5,301 bases of DNA from Deltaproteobacteria bacterium. GTDB taxonomy: Bacteria; Desulfobacterota; Dissulfuribacteria; Dissulfuribacterales; UBA3076. The translations under genes and the position numbers were made by a program. The notes beneath the pieces are model-generated. The model did no database searches, had not been told where the DNA came from, and saw only the letters and a list, made by a program, of their open reading frames with translations. Positions 1 to 5,301 of the stretch are shown here, piece after piece. Location of the stretch: contig JAUXDR010000091.1 in assembly GCA_030618205.1 (NCBI GenBank), positions 1-5,301 on the forward strand, read 5' to 3'. Each line of letters begins with the position of its first letter. Position 1 is the first letter of the stretch.

Positions 1-482
1 GAGATCGCGGCCAGGTGCCGGTGCTGGAAGGACACAATCCTTCGCGATTTTATGGAAACATGCTTTCCGGACGGCGTTTCCCACAGCACCTCCCGATCGA
101 GCGTACCGGCCTTCATGTCAAGTACGCGCTCGAAACGGAGAAGGCTTGCGGTGGGAAGATAAAAGGGCTCATCGTCGACGTATAGCCTGATGATCTTACT
201 ATCCGTTATATTCACAATGGTCTGCCCTGTCTTGGCGAACCCGTAAGCTTCTTCTCCATAGACGATCGGCCATGTCTCGTGGAACCCGTTCACAAAGGTT
301 CCTTTCTGAAAGACGGGCCTTCCTTCCTCAAAGTTACCTCGCATGCCGAGGTAACCGTTGCTCAACGAGAAGAGAGTTTCAGTCTGTCCAAGAAGACGAG
401 GATAAAACTCCTTCTCAATAAATTTCCAATCATCAACAGGGTAGACGTATTCGGGACTGATCCGAACTTCGCGTCTGATCAT
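1..482 (-). CDS. Glycoside hydrolase family 65 disaccharide phosphorylase, N-terminal part (3' end outside window)
   Basis: This is the N-terminal 160 residues of a GH65 protein; family members are usually about 750-800 residues, so most of the gene lies beyond the left edge. GH65 enzymes such as kojibiose, maltose, trehalose and nigerose phosphorylases use phosphate to split alpha-linked glucose disaccharides into glucose and beta-glucose-1-phosphate in the cytoplasm. I translated it from the complement. Visible family hallmarks are ETLFSLSNGYLGMRGNFEEG at residues 35-54, GTFVNGFHE at 61-69, YGEEAYGF at 75-82 and a GQTIVNITD...LYVDDEPF block at 86-107, all in the N-terminal beta-sandwich domain. 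The catalytic (alpha/alpha)6 barrel with the general acid glutamate and the phosphate site is not in the window, so substrate cannot be assigned. The ATG at 482-480 is chosen because a strong AGGAG-rich site lies just upstream. An adjacent beta-phosphoglucomutase-type gene supports a phosphorylase rather than a hydrolase. Confidence 0.9.
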   Translation of the reverse strand, partial: MIRREVRISPEYVYPVDDWKFIEKEFYPRLLGQTETLFSLSNGYLGMRGNFEEGRPVFQKGTFVNGFHETWPIVYGEEAYGFAKTGQTIVNITDSKIIRLYVDDEPFYLPTASLLRFERVLDMKAGTLDREVLWETPSGKHVSIKSRRIVSFQHRHLAAI

Positions 483-594
483 TGATCCTTCTCCTCCTCA
501 TAATACTGAAAAGTTCCAAATCCTAAGAGCCTAAAAATGAAACAAACAGTGCGCATTTGTCCGGCGCTGGATTCCAAACCTGGGCCCGGCTGGT
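483..594 (-). other. 112-base gap between the HAD and GH65 genes
   Basis: This is the widest gap between complete neighbours apart from the small-ORF region. Apart from the GH65 ribosome binding site at its left end it holds nothing I can name. There is no run of T preceded by a strong hairpin on the coding strand, and no convincing -35/-10 pair. It is compatible with co-transcription of the two genes. Confidence 0.5.
487..499 (-). promoter_or_regulatory. Ribosome binding site of the GH65 gene
   Basis: On the coding strand this reads GAGGAGGAGAAGG and ends four bases before the ATG at 482-480. It contains overlapping copies of the Shine-Dalgarno core GGAG, so spacing from about 8 to 12 bases is available. 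An ATG further upstream (502-500) is out of frame with GH65 and is not the start. Confidence 0.75.
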
Positions 595-1353
595 TCAACG
601 GAGCATTTCTCCCACGTCGGTCACGACAACGTCAGCGCCACTCTCCGAGAGTGCTTTGGCATCGCCCTCCCGGTCGACGCCGATCACCAACCCGAAGCCG
701 CCATCACGACCTGCCTGCACCCCGGAGATCGCATCCTCGACGACAACCGCACGCCTGGGAGCAACGCCGAGCTCTTCTGCCGCCTTGAGATAAGTATCCG
801 GCGCCGGCTTCCCTGCCAGTTTCAGCCGGGCAATATCCTTTCCGTCAACCCGTGCATCGAACAGATCCGCTATGCCGGCAGCTTTAAGAACCGTTTCGCA
901 GTTGCTGCTCGCTGAGACGACAGCCGTTTTGATCCCCTGGCTGCGGACATGATGCACAAAAGCTACGGATCCTTCGTATGCCTCGACACCCTCCGCGTCG
1001 AGTACCTTCTTTACCATTCCATCTTTGAGGTTTCCGAGGCCACAGATCGTTTCGTTGTTCGGAGGCGATTCAGGATCACCGTAGGGCACTTGAATGCTGC
1101 GGGATTCGAGAAAACCCCGGATACCATCAGAACGGGGCCTGCCGTCCACGTACAGTTTGTAATCAGTCGCGATCTCAAAGGGCCGGAATGGCTCGTTAAG
1201 TTCCGCAGCTCGCCGTCTCAGAAAATCGTCGAACAACCTCTTCCAGCAATCAGCGTGAACTCTTGCAGTATCTGTCAGGACGCCATCGAGATCGAAGAGG
1301 ACAGCGTCAAACCTGTCTTTTGTTACGGCTTGTTTCAGATTAGATGTGCTCAT
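595..1353 (-). CDS. HAD-superfamily beta-phosphoglucomutase-type enzyme
   Basis: A cytoplasmic HAD enzyme of 252 residues, most likely converting beta-glucose-1-phosphate to glucose-6-phosphate. All four HAD motifs are visible. Motif I is FDLDGVLTDTARVH, with the nucleophile Asp21, the acid/base Asp23 and His33 equivalent to the cap-contacting His of known beta-phosphoglucomutases. The cap helices follow (about 35-115), including GRPRSDGIRGFL at 71-82. Motif II is VVSASSN (145-151), motif III is GKPAPD with Lys182, and motif IV is VVVEDAISGVQAG with Glu206 and Asp207. It is longer than the classic enzyme of about 220 residues and resembles, from memory, the HAD type found beside or fused to GH65 proteins in Actinobacteria. 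The neighbouring GH65 gene makes its expected substrate. The ATG at 1353 is chosen because GGGAG lies seven bases upstream and the usual short tail before motif I follows; a TTG at 1398 overlapping the gpmI stop and an ATG at 1389 are possible alternatives. A phosphatase role on another sugar phosphate is less likely but not excluded. Confidence 0.88.
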   Translation of the reverse strand: MSTSNLKQAVTKDRFDAVLFDLDGVLTDTARVHADCWKRLFDDFLRRRAAELNEPFRPFEIATDYKLYVDGRPRSDGIRGFLESRSIQVPYGDPESPPNNETICGLGNLKDGMVKKVLDAEGVEAYEGSVAFVHHVRSQGIKTAVVSASSNCETVLKAAGIADLFDARVDGKDIARLKLAGKPAPDTYLKAAEELGVAPRRAVVVEDAISGVQAGRDGGFGLVIGVDREGDAKALSESGADVVVTDVGEMLR

Positions 1354-1360
1354 GGTATTT

Positions 1361-1365
1361 CTCCC
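1361..1365 (-). promoter_or_regulatory. Ribosome binding site that fixes the HAD gene start
   Basis: The coding strand reads GGGAG, then seven bases, then ATG at 1353-1351. No comparable site precedes the in-frame TTG at 1398 or ATG at 1389, which would add 15 or 12 residues with no resemblance to the family. The 41 bases between the gpmI stop and this ATG are therefore probably leader rather than coding. Confidence 0.65.
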
Positions 1366-1394
1366 ACAATTCTTCAATTCCTCAATCATCAATG

Positions 1395-2906
1395 TCAAAA
1401 CAACGGCCTTCCTGTCATCTCCGCAGGTTGCTCAATCCCCAGTATCTTTAGCAAAGTAGGGGCGAGGTCACAAAGCTTGCCATCCTTTATCAGCTCAACA
1501 TCACCGGCACCGCAGACAATAACAGGGACCGGGTTGATTGTGTGAGCCGTCATGGGAGAACCGTCATCCAGAAACATGCATTCACCGCTTCCGTGGTCGG
1601 CAGTTATGATAACCGCGCCCCCTTTTGCAAGAACAGAATCAGTGACCGCACCTACGCACTCATCCACAGTCTCCCCTGCCTTGACGACGGCATCAAAAAC
1701 ACCGGTGTGGCCCACCATATCGCCATTGGCGAAGTTGCAGATAATCACGTCATATTTGTCTGCAGCAATAGCCTCCAGGAGCTTATCTCTTACTTCATAA
1801 GCGCTCATTTCCGGTTGCAGATCATAGGTCGCTACCTTGGGAGAAGGTACCAGTATCCTGTCCTCACCTTCAAAGGGGGTCTCATTGGAGTCGTTAAAAA
1901 AGAAGGTCACGTGTGCGTATTTCTCTGTCTCGGCACATCTCAGCTGCTTGAGCCCGTGATCGCTGAGGACCTTTCCGAGGATATTCTTATGCCTCACCGG
2001 AGGAAACGCTGTCTCAAACTCACCGTCATCATAGTAATTTGTAAGGCCTACGTATTTTATATCAAGCTTGCGTCTCTCAAATTCCTTGAAATTCGTATCA
2101 GTAAAGGCATGGGTGATCTCTCTTGCCCGGTCGAGCCTGAAGTTGAAGTTGATCACTGCGTCGCCGTCTTTGATTCCCGGGAAGCCTCTGATTATTCTCG
2201 GCTTGATAAACTCATCGGTCTCTTCGGCAGCATAAGCGTCCTCAATGGCCTCTTTCCAGTCCTTACAGACTATGCCTTTCAGTTCAGTGAGGCCGTCGTA
2301 TGCGATCTTGACCCTGTCCCAGTTCGTATCACGATCCATGGCATAGTATCTTCCGATAATGCTACCGATCTTTCCCCTGCCTGCCTTCTTTATTCCGGCC
2401 TCCAGATCTGCAATATATTTTGCTGCGGACCTGGGCGGAGTATCGCGTCCATCTGAAAAAATATGGACATAGATATTATCAAAATCCATCTTGCTGCAAA
2501 GCATAAGCAGGGCGTTGCAGTGACGGGTGACGGCATGAACACCCTGGTCCTGTATGAGACCCATAAGGTGGAGGTTTGATCTGTTTTTTCTGCAATGTTC
2601 AATAGCACCTTTAAGGGGCTCATTCTTATAAAAGCTCCCATCCTCAATGTCACTGTTAATGCGCACAAGCATCTGTTTTATTATTCTGCCTGCGCCGATG
2701 TTAAGATGGCCGACTTCCGAATTGCCCTGATTACCTTCGGGCAGTCCTACATTAAGGCCATGCGCCCTTAAAACAGCATTGGGAAACCCGGATAGATATC
2801 TATCAAGATTAGGCGTATGGGCTCTTGCCAGGGCATTTCTTTCATCAGCCGGCGCAACGCCCCAGCCGTCCATTATTATAAGGCAGACAGGTCTTTTTTT
2901 TGCCAT
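1395..2906 (-). CDS. gpmI: 2,3-bisphosphoglycerate-independent phosphoglycerate mutase
   Basis: A complete 503-residue cytoplasmic enzyme that interconverts 3- and 2-phosphoglycerate in glycolysis and gluconeogenesis through a phosphoserine intermediate, using two metal ions (usually manganese). The metal and catalytic residues are all in place: Asp13 (IIMDGWG), the phosphorylated Ser63 (GNSEVGH), Asp396 and His400 (NGDMVGHTG), Asp437 and His438 (TADHG), and His455 (AHTINPVPV). Substrate-contact residues are also present: His124, Arg154-Asp155 (SDGRDTPP), Arg186, Arg192, Arg257, Arg260 and Lys329 (TEKYAH). The inserted phosphotransferase domain spans roughly residues 80-300. Three family motifs are slightly unusual: GVHAVTRH instead of the common GVHSH form, FRLDR for RPDR, and TADHGSGE for TADHGNAE. 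The ATG is fixed by an in-frame TAG four codons upstream. A poly-G site lies 12 bases before the start, longer than normal. The gene follows the oxidoreductase after 70 bases and precedes the HAD gene. Its GC content is clearly lower than that of the HAD gene. Confidence 0.97.
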   Translation of the reverse strand: MAKKRPVCLIIMDGWGVAPADERNALARAHTPNLDRYLSGFPNAVLRAHGLNVGLPEGNQGNSEVGHLNIGAGRIIKQMLVRINSDIEDGSFYKNEPLKGAIEHCRKNRSNLHLMGLIQDQGVHAVTRHCNALLMLCSKMDFDNIYVHIFSDGRDTPPRSAAKYIADLEAGIKKAGRGKIGSIIGRYYAMDRDTNWDRVKIAYDGLTELKGIVCKDWKEAIEDAYAAEETDEFIKPRIIRGFPGIKDGDAVINFNFRLDRAREITHAFTDTNFKEFERRKLDIKYVGLTNYYDDGEFETAFPPVRHKNILGKVLSDHGLKQLRCAETEKYAHVTFFFNDSNETPFEGEDRILVPSPKVATYDLQPEMSAYEVRDKLLEAIAADKYDVIICNFANGDMVGHTGVFDAVVKAGETVDECVGAVTDSVLAKGGAVIITADHGSGECMFLDDGSPMTAHTINPVPVIVCGAGDVELIKDGKLCDLAPTLLKILGIEQPAEMTGRPLF

Positions 2907-2976
2907 GATACGATTCTACCCCCCTATTAAGAGGCCCTATAGGAATTGATTCTTAGATGGTATTCTCAAAGTTGTA
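2907..2976 (-). other. 70-base gap between the oxidoreductase and gpmI
   Basis: It holds the poly-G ribosome binding site and the perfect eight-base palindrome CCTATAGG. I see a TTGAGA hexamer but no -10 box at 16-18 bases from it, so no promoter is called. No hairpin followed by T is present, so transcription probably runs through into gpmI. Confidence 0.4.
2919..2924 (-). promoter_or_regulatory. Putative ribosome binding site of gpmI (unusual)
   Basis: The coding strand has six G in a row, 12 bases before the gpmI ATG, as the only purine-rich Shine-Dalgarno candidate. The spacing is longer than the usual 5-9 bases, which suggests modest initiation or coupling to upstream translation. The sequence CCTAT 5' of it on the coding strand (2937-2941) could pair with ATAGG at its edge and form a weak five-pair stem over the site. 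Confidence 0.4.
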
Positions 2977-4089
2977 TTACAAAGTCTCTGATTTGCGTCG
3001 AGCTATGTCCTCCATAGCCCGGACACCGTCTCTTACCGCCGCAAAAATCAGGTCGGGGTGCTTTTGTTTTTCAAGGGTGCCATCCTCTTGAATAATCACA
3101 TAAGCGGGGCTTATGGCTGCTCCAATCGCATAAATCCCTTTGATACTGGTCTGAAACTCAGGTGTGAGCTCAACAAACATGGTCTCTTTCTTGCCGGCCT
3201 TGGCTTCCTTGCCACTAATCTCTGAGGAAGTGATCTGCCGAAGCCCCAGTGCCTCAAATATAGGAGCAGGTCCCTTGTTTCCTATGCAAGCAATGACGTG
3301 CTTCATTGGAAAGCTCAGTCCTTCATGCATCCTCATATCGCCCTCCAAATCAACGGTCCGGGTCACAATGAACAGTCTTTGCACACCATCCCGGTCCAAA
3401 CCCCCGAGTAACGGGATGGCCTCCTGAAGGATTCTTATATACCCTCCTAATAGGATTTCTTCCCCTAAGTCACGGGCTGTATCTTTTTCCACCCGGAACT
3501 GCTCTCTTCTGTGAGCCCAATAGACCGGGGTGTCGTCATCGGCTTCCCTCTTGGCCTTGGATAGGGCGGCAACCACATCAGCCGCTGCATTGCCTCCCCC
3601 TATAACCAAAGTAGAATCACCAATGTGGTTCTCCGAATTATGAAGGCGGCGAGCCACCATGTCGGCCTCTCCGTATACTGCCAAATCAGCGGGTACGTTC
3701 CTTCCAAAGGCCAAGATCACATTGTAAGCCATATAATGGTCCTGAGTAGTGACCACCTTGAACTCCCTGTTCTCTTTAACGATCTCCTTGAACTCCTGGC
3801 CAAACTGGACAGGTACCTCATATTTCTCCACGCAGGCCCTTATCTTGGCCAGATAATCCTCCACCGGCTCACGAACAGGTTCAAGGTCTCCAACGGCATA
3901 CTTGCCGCTTTCCCCCTTGGGGATTGTGGGATACACTGTCTTGCCCTTTGGATAGTGATCAATAATGCCTTGCAACACGCTTGTCCCTTTTTCCAGGATG
4001 ACACACCTCAGCCCCAGCTCTTTTGCCCTGATACCGCATGCAAGCCCCCCTGGTCCAGCACCAATAACAACTACATCATAAATGTCCAT
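2977..4089 (-). CDS. FAD/NAD(P)H-dependent oxidoreductase of the thioredoxin-reductase-like fold, without CxxC
   Basis: A 370-residue flavoprotein with the two-dinucleotide-domain layout of thioredoxin reductase and YpdA-type proteins. The FAD Rossmann motif is VVVIGAGPGGLACG (6-19), with Glu33 placed to hold the FAD ribose. A second Rossmann motif, LVIGGGNAAADV (161-172), followed by HRREQF (193-198), indicates NAD(P)H binding; the paired arginines favour NADPH. There is no CxxC redox pair anywhere in the NAD(P)H domain, so it is not a classical thioredoxin reductase. The late FAD motif reads GIYAIGAA (318-325), with Ala where the family normally has Asp. Internal segments such as YPKGKTVYPTIPKG (46-59) are conserved-looking but unknown to me. 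No membrane segment or signal peptide is seen, so it should be cytoplasmic. It may reduce a low-molecular-weight disulfide, a ferredoxin-like partner or a quinone-like acceptor; the sequence does not say which. The start is supported by AGGAGG seven bases upstream. Confidence 0.85.
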   Translation of the reverse strand: MDIYDVVVIGAGPGGLACGIRAKELGLRCVILEKGTSVLQGIIDHYPKGKTVYPTIPKGESGKYAVGDLEPVREPVEDYLAKIRACVEKYEVPVQFGQEFKEIVKENREFKVVTTQDHYMAYNVILAFGRNVPADLAVYGEADMVARRLHNSENHIGDSTLVIGGGNAAADVVAALSKAKREADDDTPVYWAHRREQFRVEKDTARDLGEEILLGGYIRILQEAIPLLGGLDRDGVQRLFIVTRTVDLEGDMRMHEGLSFPMKHVIACIGNKGPAPIFEALGLRQITSSEISGKEAKAGKKETMFVELTPEFQTSIKGIYAIGAAISPAYVIIQEDGTLEKQKHPDLIFAAVRDGVRAMEDIARRKSETL

Positions 4090-4096
4090 GTCAGCA

Positions 4097-4102
4097 CCTC
4101 CT
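4097..4102 (-). promoter_or_regulatory. Ribosome binding site of the oxidoreductase gene
   Basis: A perfect AGGAGG on the coding strand with a seven-base spacer to the ATG at 4089. It is the strongest ribosome binding site in the window, suggesting that this flavoprotein is translated well regardless of coupling to upstream genes. Confidence 0.8.
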
Positions 4103-4134
4103 GGGTTGGTTCCCTACCCTGAACCCTGAAACAG

Positions 4135-4256
4135 CTAATAAACCACAAAATACTTCGCCGCCGGTTCTTCAATTTTTTTCCGGTAATCCTGGTACTCCGC
4201 CGAGTCAGGCGGGGTGTAGTTATAGTTTTTATAGAGTCCGATTCCTCTTTATGCAT
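4135..4256 (-). pseudogene. Small tyrosine-rich ORF interrupted by a one-base frameshift
   Basis: An ATG at 4256-4254 overlaps the acetate kinase stop in the string ATGCATAA. It opens MHKEESDSI, then reaches a run of five A (coding strand, complement of 4226-4230). Beyond the run, the -1 frame rather than the ATG frame reads like protein: KNYNY, then TPPDSAEYQDYRKKIEE, then PAAKYFVVY and a TAG at 4137-4135. Adding one A to the run would give a continuous 40-residue, charged, tyrosine-rich, soluble-looking protein. In the ATG frame as given, the sequence instead turns into an arginine-rich, low-quality peptide. No start codon of the usual kinds precedes the good segment in its own frame; that frame is the acetate kinase frame, open after its TAA. 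I do not recognise the family. It may be a sequencing error in a real small gene, a decayed gene, or a slippage-dependent product. Its place between acetate kinase and the flavoprotein suggests a link to one of them. Confidence 0.5.
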
Positions 4257-5301
4257 TCTCAATCGTCTCTTTTGTCTCCTGTGCGATCTTAAGCTCCTCA
4301 TTTGTCGGAATCACCAGTACCCTGACCTCGCTGTTCGGGGTGCTGATCTCCCGGATACTGCCTCCAGGGGCAGCATTCTTGTTTGTATCGATTTCAATGC
4401 CGAGCCTGATCAGCCCCTGACACGATTTCTCCCGTATGAGTGGTGCATGTTCCCCTACTCCTGCCGTAAAAATGATGGCATCAACACCTTCAAGGGCCGC
4501 AAAATATGCGCCAATGTACTTTTTAATCCGGTATGTGTAAATATCAAGCGCCACTGCGGCCCGTTTATCGCCCTTCTCCATTTTTTCAATGACTTCCCGC
4601 ATATCATTGGTGCCGCACAGCCCTTTGAGGCCGCTCTCCTTGTTGAGCAGCCCGTCTATCTCATGCAATGACATGCCCAGGTGGTCAGCCATGAAAAAAG
4701 GCAAGGCAGGATCAAGATCACCCGACCGTGTTCCCATCACTAACCCGGCAAGAGGCGTCATGCCCATTGTCGTATCAACGGATTTGCCGTTTTTTATGGC
4801 TGCCATGCTGGCCCCGTTGCCGATATGAATCGTAATGAGATTAAGCTCTGCCAGGGACCGGCCCAGATACTCCGCCGCCTGCCCGGAGACATAGGCATGG
4901 GAGGTACCGTGGAAACCGTAACGCCTCATCTTGTGCCGCTCATACATTTCGTAGGGAATAGCATAGAGATAGGCATGGCTGGGAATGGTTTGATGAAATG
5001 CCGTATCAAATACCGCGACCTGCGGCGCATCCGGAAAGATAGATCCGGCAACCTCAATCCCCATCAAATTGGGAGGATTATGCAAAGGGGCCAGGGGAAT
5101 GTTTTTCTTAATGGCTGCGATCACGTCTTCATCAATAATTGTGGTTGAGTGGAACGCCTCCCCGCCGTGGACCACGCGGTGACCCACAGCCGAGATCTCG
5201 GCCTTGTCCGCAATAACCCCGTGTTTTGGATCAACCAGCAGGCCCACAATGCGGTTTAGTCCCTCACGATGGTCAGCGATCATACTCTCGTCCACATTTT
5301 T
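4249..5301 (-). CDS. ackA: Acetate kinase (5' end outside window)
   Basis: Cytoplasmic enzyme that transfers phosphate between acetyl phosphate and ADP, giving acetate and ATP in fermentation, or the reverse during acetate activation. The window holds 350 residues to the TAA at 4251-4249; the reading frame continues past the right edge with no start. Aligning known residues shows that about 49 N-terminal residues are missing, including the first ATPase-core strand with its NSGSSS-type motif. Visible residues match the Methanosarcina enzyme: Arg91 in GHRVVHGGE, Asp148 in VFDTAFH, His180 in YGFHGTSH, Arg241 in GTRSGDLDP, and Glu384 in PTNEEL. The nucleotide-binding segments IHIGNGAS and FTAGVGEH are intact. 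The segment GLCGTNDMREV stands where many homologues read SGVSSDxR. A GTG at 5295-5293 is internal, not the start. No phosphotransacetylase gene is in view; it could lie upstream. Its last codons overlap the ATG of the small ORF by eight bases. Confidence 0.96.
   Translation of the reverse strand, partial: KNVDESMIADHREGLNRIVGLLVDPKHGVIADKAEISAVGHRVVHGGEAFHSTTIIDEDVIAAIKKNIPLAPLHNPPNLMGIEVAGSIFPDAPQVAVFDTAFHQTIPSHAYLYAIPYEMYERHKMRRYGFHGTSHAYVSGQAAEYLGRSLAELNLITIHIGNGASMAAIKNGKSVDTTMGMTPLAGLVMGTRSGDLDPALPFFMADHLGMSLHEIDGLLNKESGLKGLCGTNDMREVIEKMEKGDKRAAVALDIYTYRIKKYIGAYFAALEGVDAIIFTAGVGEHAPLIREKSCQGLIRLGIEIDTNKNAAPGGSIREISTPNSEVRVLVIPTNEELKIAQETKETIENA

Noticed and set aside
545..597. GC-rich segment with GGGCCC after the HAD stop, as a terminator
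   Set aside because: No continuous stem of useful length can be drawn, and no U tract immediately follows it on the coding strand.
1354..1398. TTG start at 1398 overlapping the gpmI stop for the HAD gene
   Set aside because: The added residues are not family-like and lack a ribosome binding site, whereas the ATG at 1353 has GGGAG at good spacing.
1542..2456. A 304-codon open frame on the plus strand opposite gpmI
   Set aside because: It lies wholly antisense to a gpmI gene with every catalytic residue in place, has no ribosome binding site and shows no recognisable domain; it is a shadow of gpmI codon use.
2919..2941. Stem CCTAT/ATAGG over the gpmI ribosome binding site as an RNA switch
   Set aside because: Only five firm pairs with a ten-base loop; too weak to call a regulatory element without conservation.
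2925..2976. Possible promoter upstream of gpmI (TTGAGA and TATAGG-like hexamers)
   Set aside because: The two hexamers are about 22 bases apart, too far for a sigma-70 promoter, and no better -10 box is found at 16-18 bases.
4103..4126. Inverted repeat GGGTT/AACCC between the small ORF and the oxidoreductase, as a terminator
   Set aside because: Five-pair stem with a long loop and no T run on the coding strand; the run of G and C comes from repeated CAGGGT units.

Overview
The window carries one minus-strand gene row, read from the right edge to the left: acetate kinase (start lost past the right edge), a broken small ORF, an FAD/NAD(P)H oxidoreductase, cofactor-independent phosphoglycerate mutase, a beta-phosphoglucomutase-type HAD enzyme and the first 160 residues of a family GH65 disaccharide phosphorylase (end lost past the left edge). 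Gaps between genes range from an 8-base overlap to 112 bases. I see no convincing internal terminator or promoter, so one transcription unit is plausible but not shown. No rRNA, tRNA, CRISPR array, insertion sequence or phage gene is visible.

The products point to a fermentative or facultatively anaerobic bacterium with sugar-to-acetate metabolism. GH65 splits an alpha-glucobiose with phosphate to glucose and beta-glucose-1-phosphate. The HAD enzyme would turn that into glucose-6-phosphate. GpmI works in lower glycolysis, and acetate kinase makes ATP from acetyl phosphate. The row therefore holds steps from the top, middle and end of one carbon route, but no phosphotransacetylase, enolase or pyruvate kinase is in view. 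The flavoprotein is probably a redox partner of unknown substrate. The lineage cannot be fixed; a Desulfobacterota-like anaerobe is a guess from the style of the proteins.

Base composition is uneven. Samples in gpmI are 37-40% GC (22/60 at 2041-2100, 24/60 at 2461-2520), while samples in the HAD gene are 53-60% (32/60 at 1201-1260, 36/60 at 601-660). The HAD-GH65 pair may be a module joined to an older core-metabolism row.

The least ordinary item is the 4135-4256 stretch between acetate kinase and the oxidoreductase. It looks like a 40-residue tyrosine-rich small protein whose ATG overlaps the acetate kinase stop, but the reading frame is broken by one base at a run of five A. That could be a homopolymer sequencing error, a real mutation, or slippage-dependent expression.
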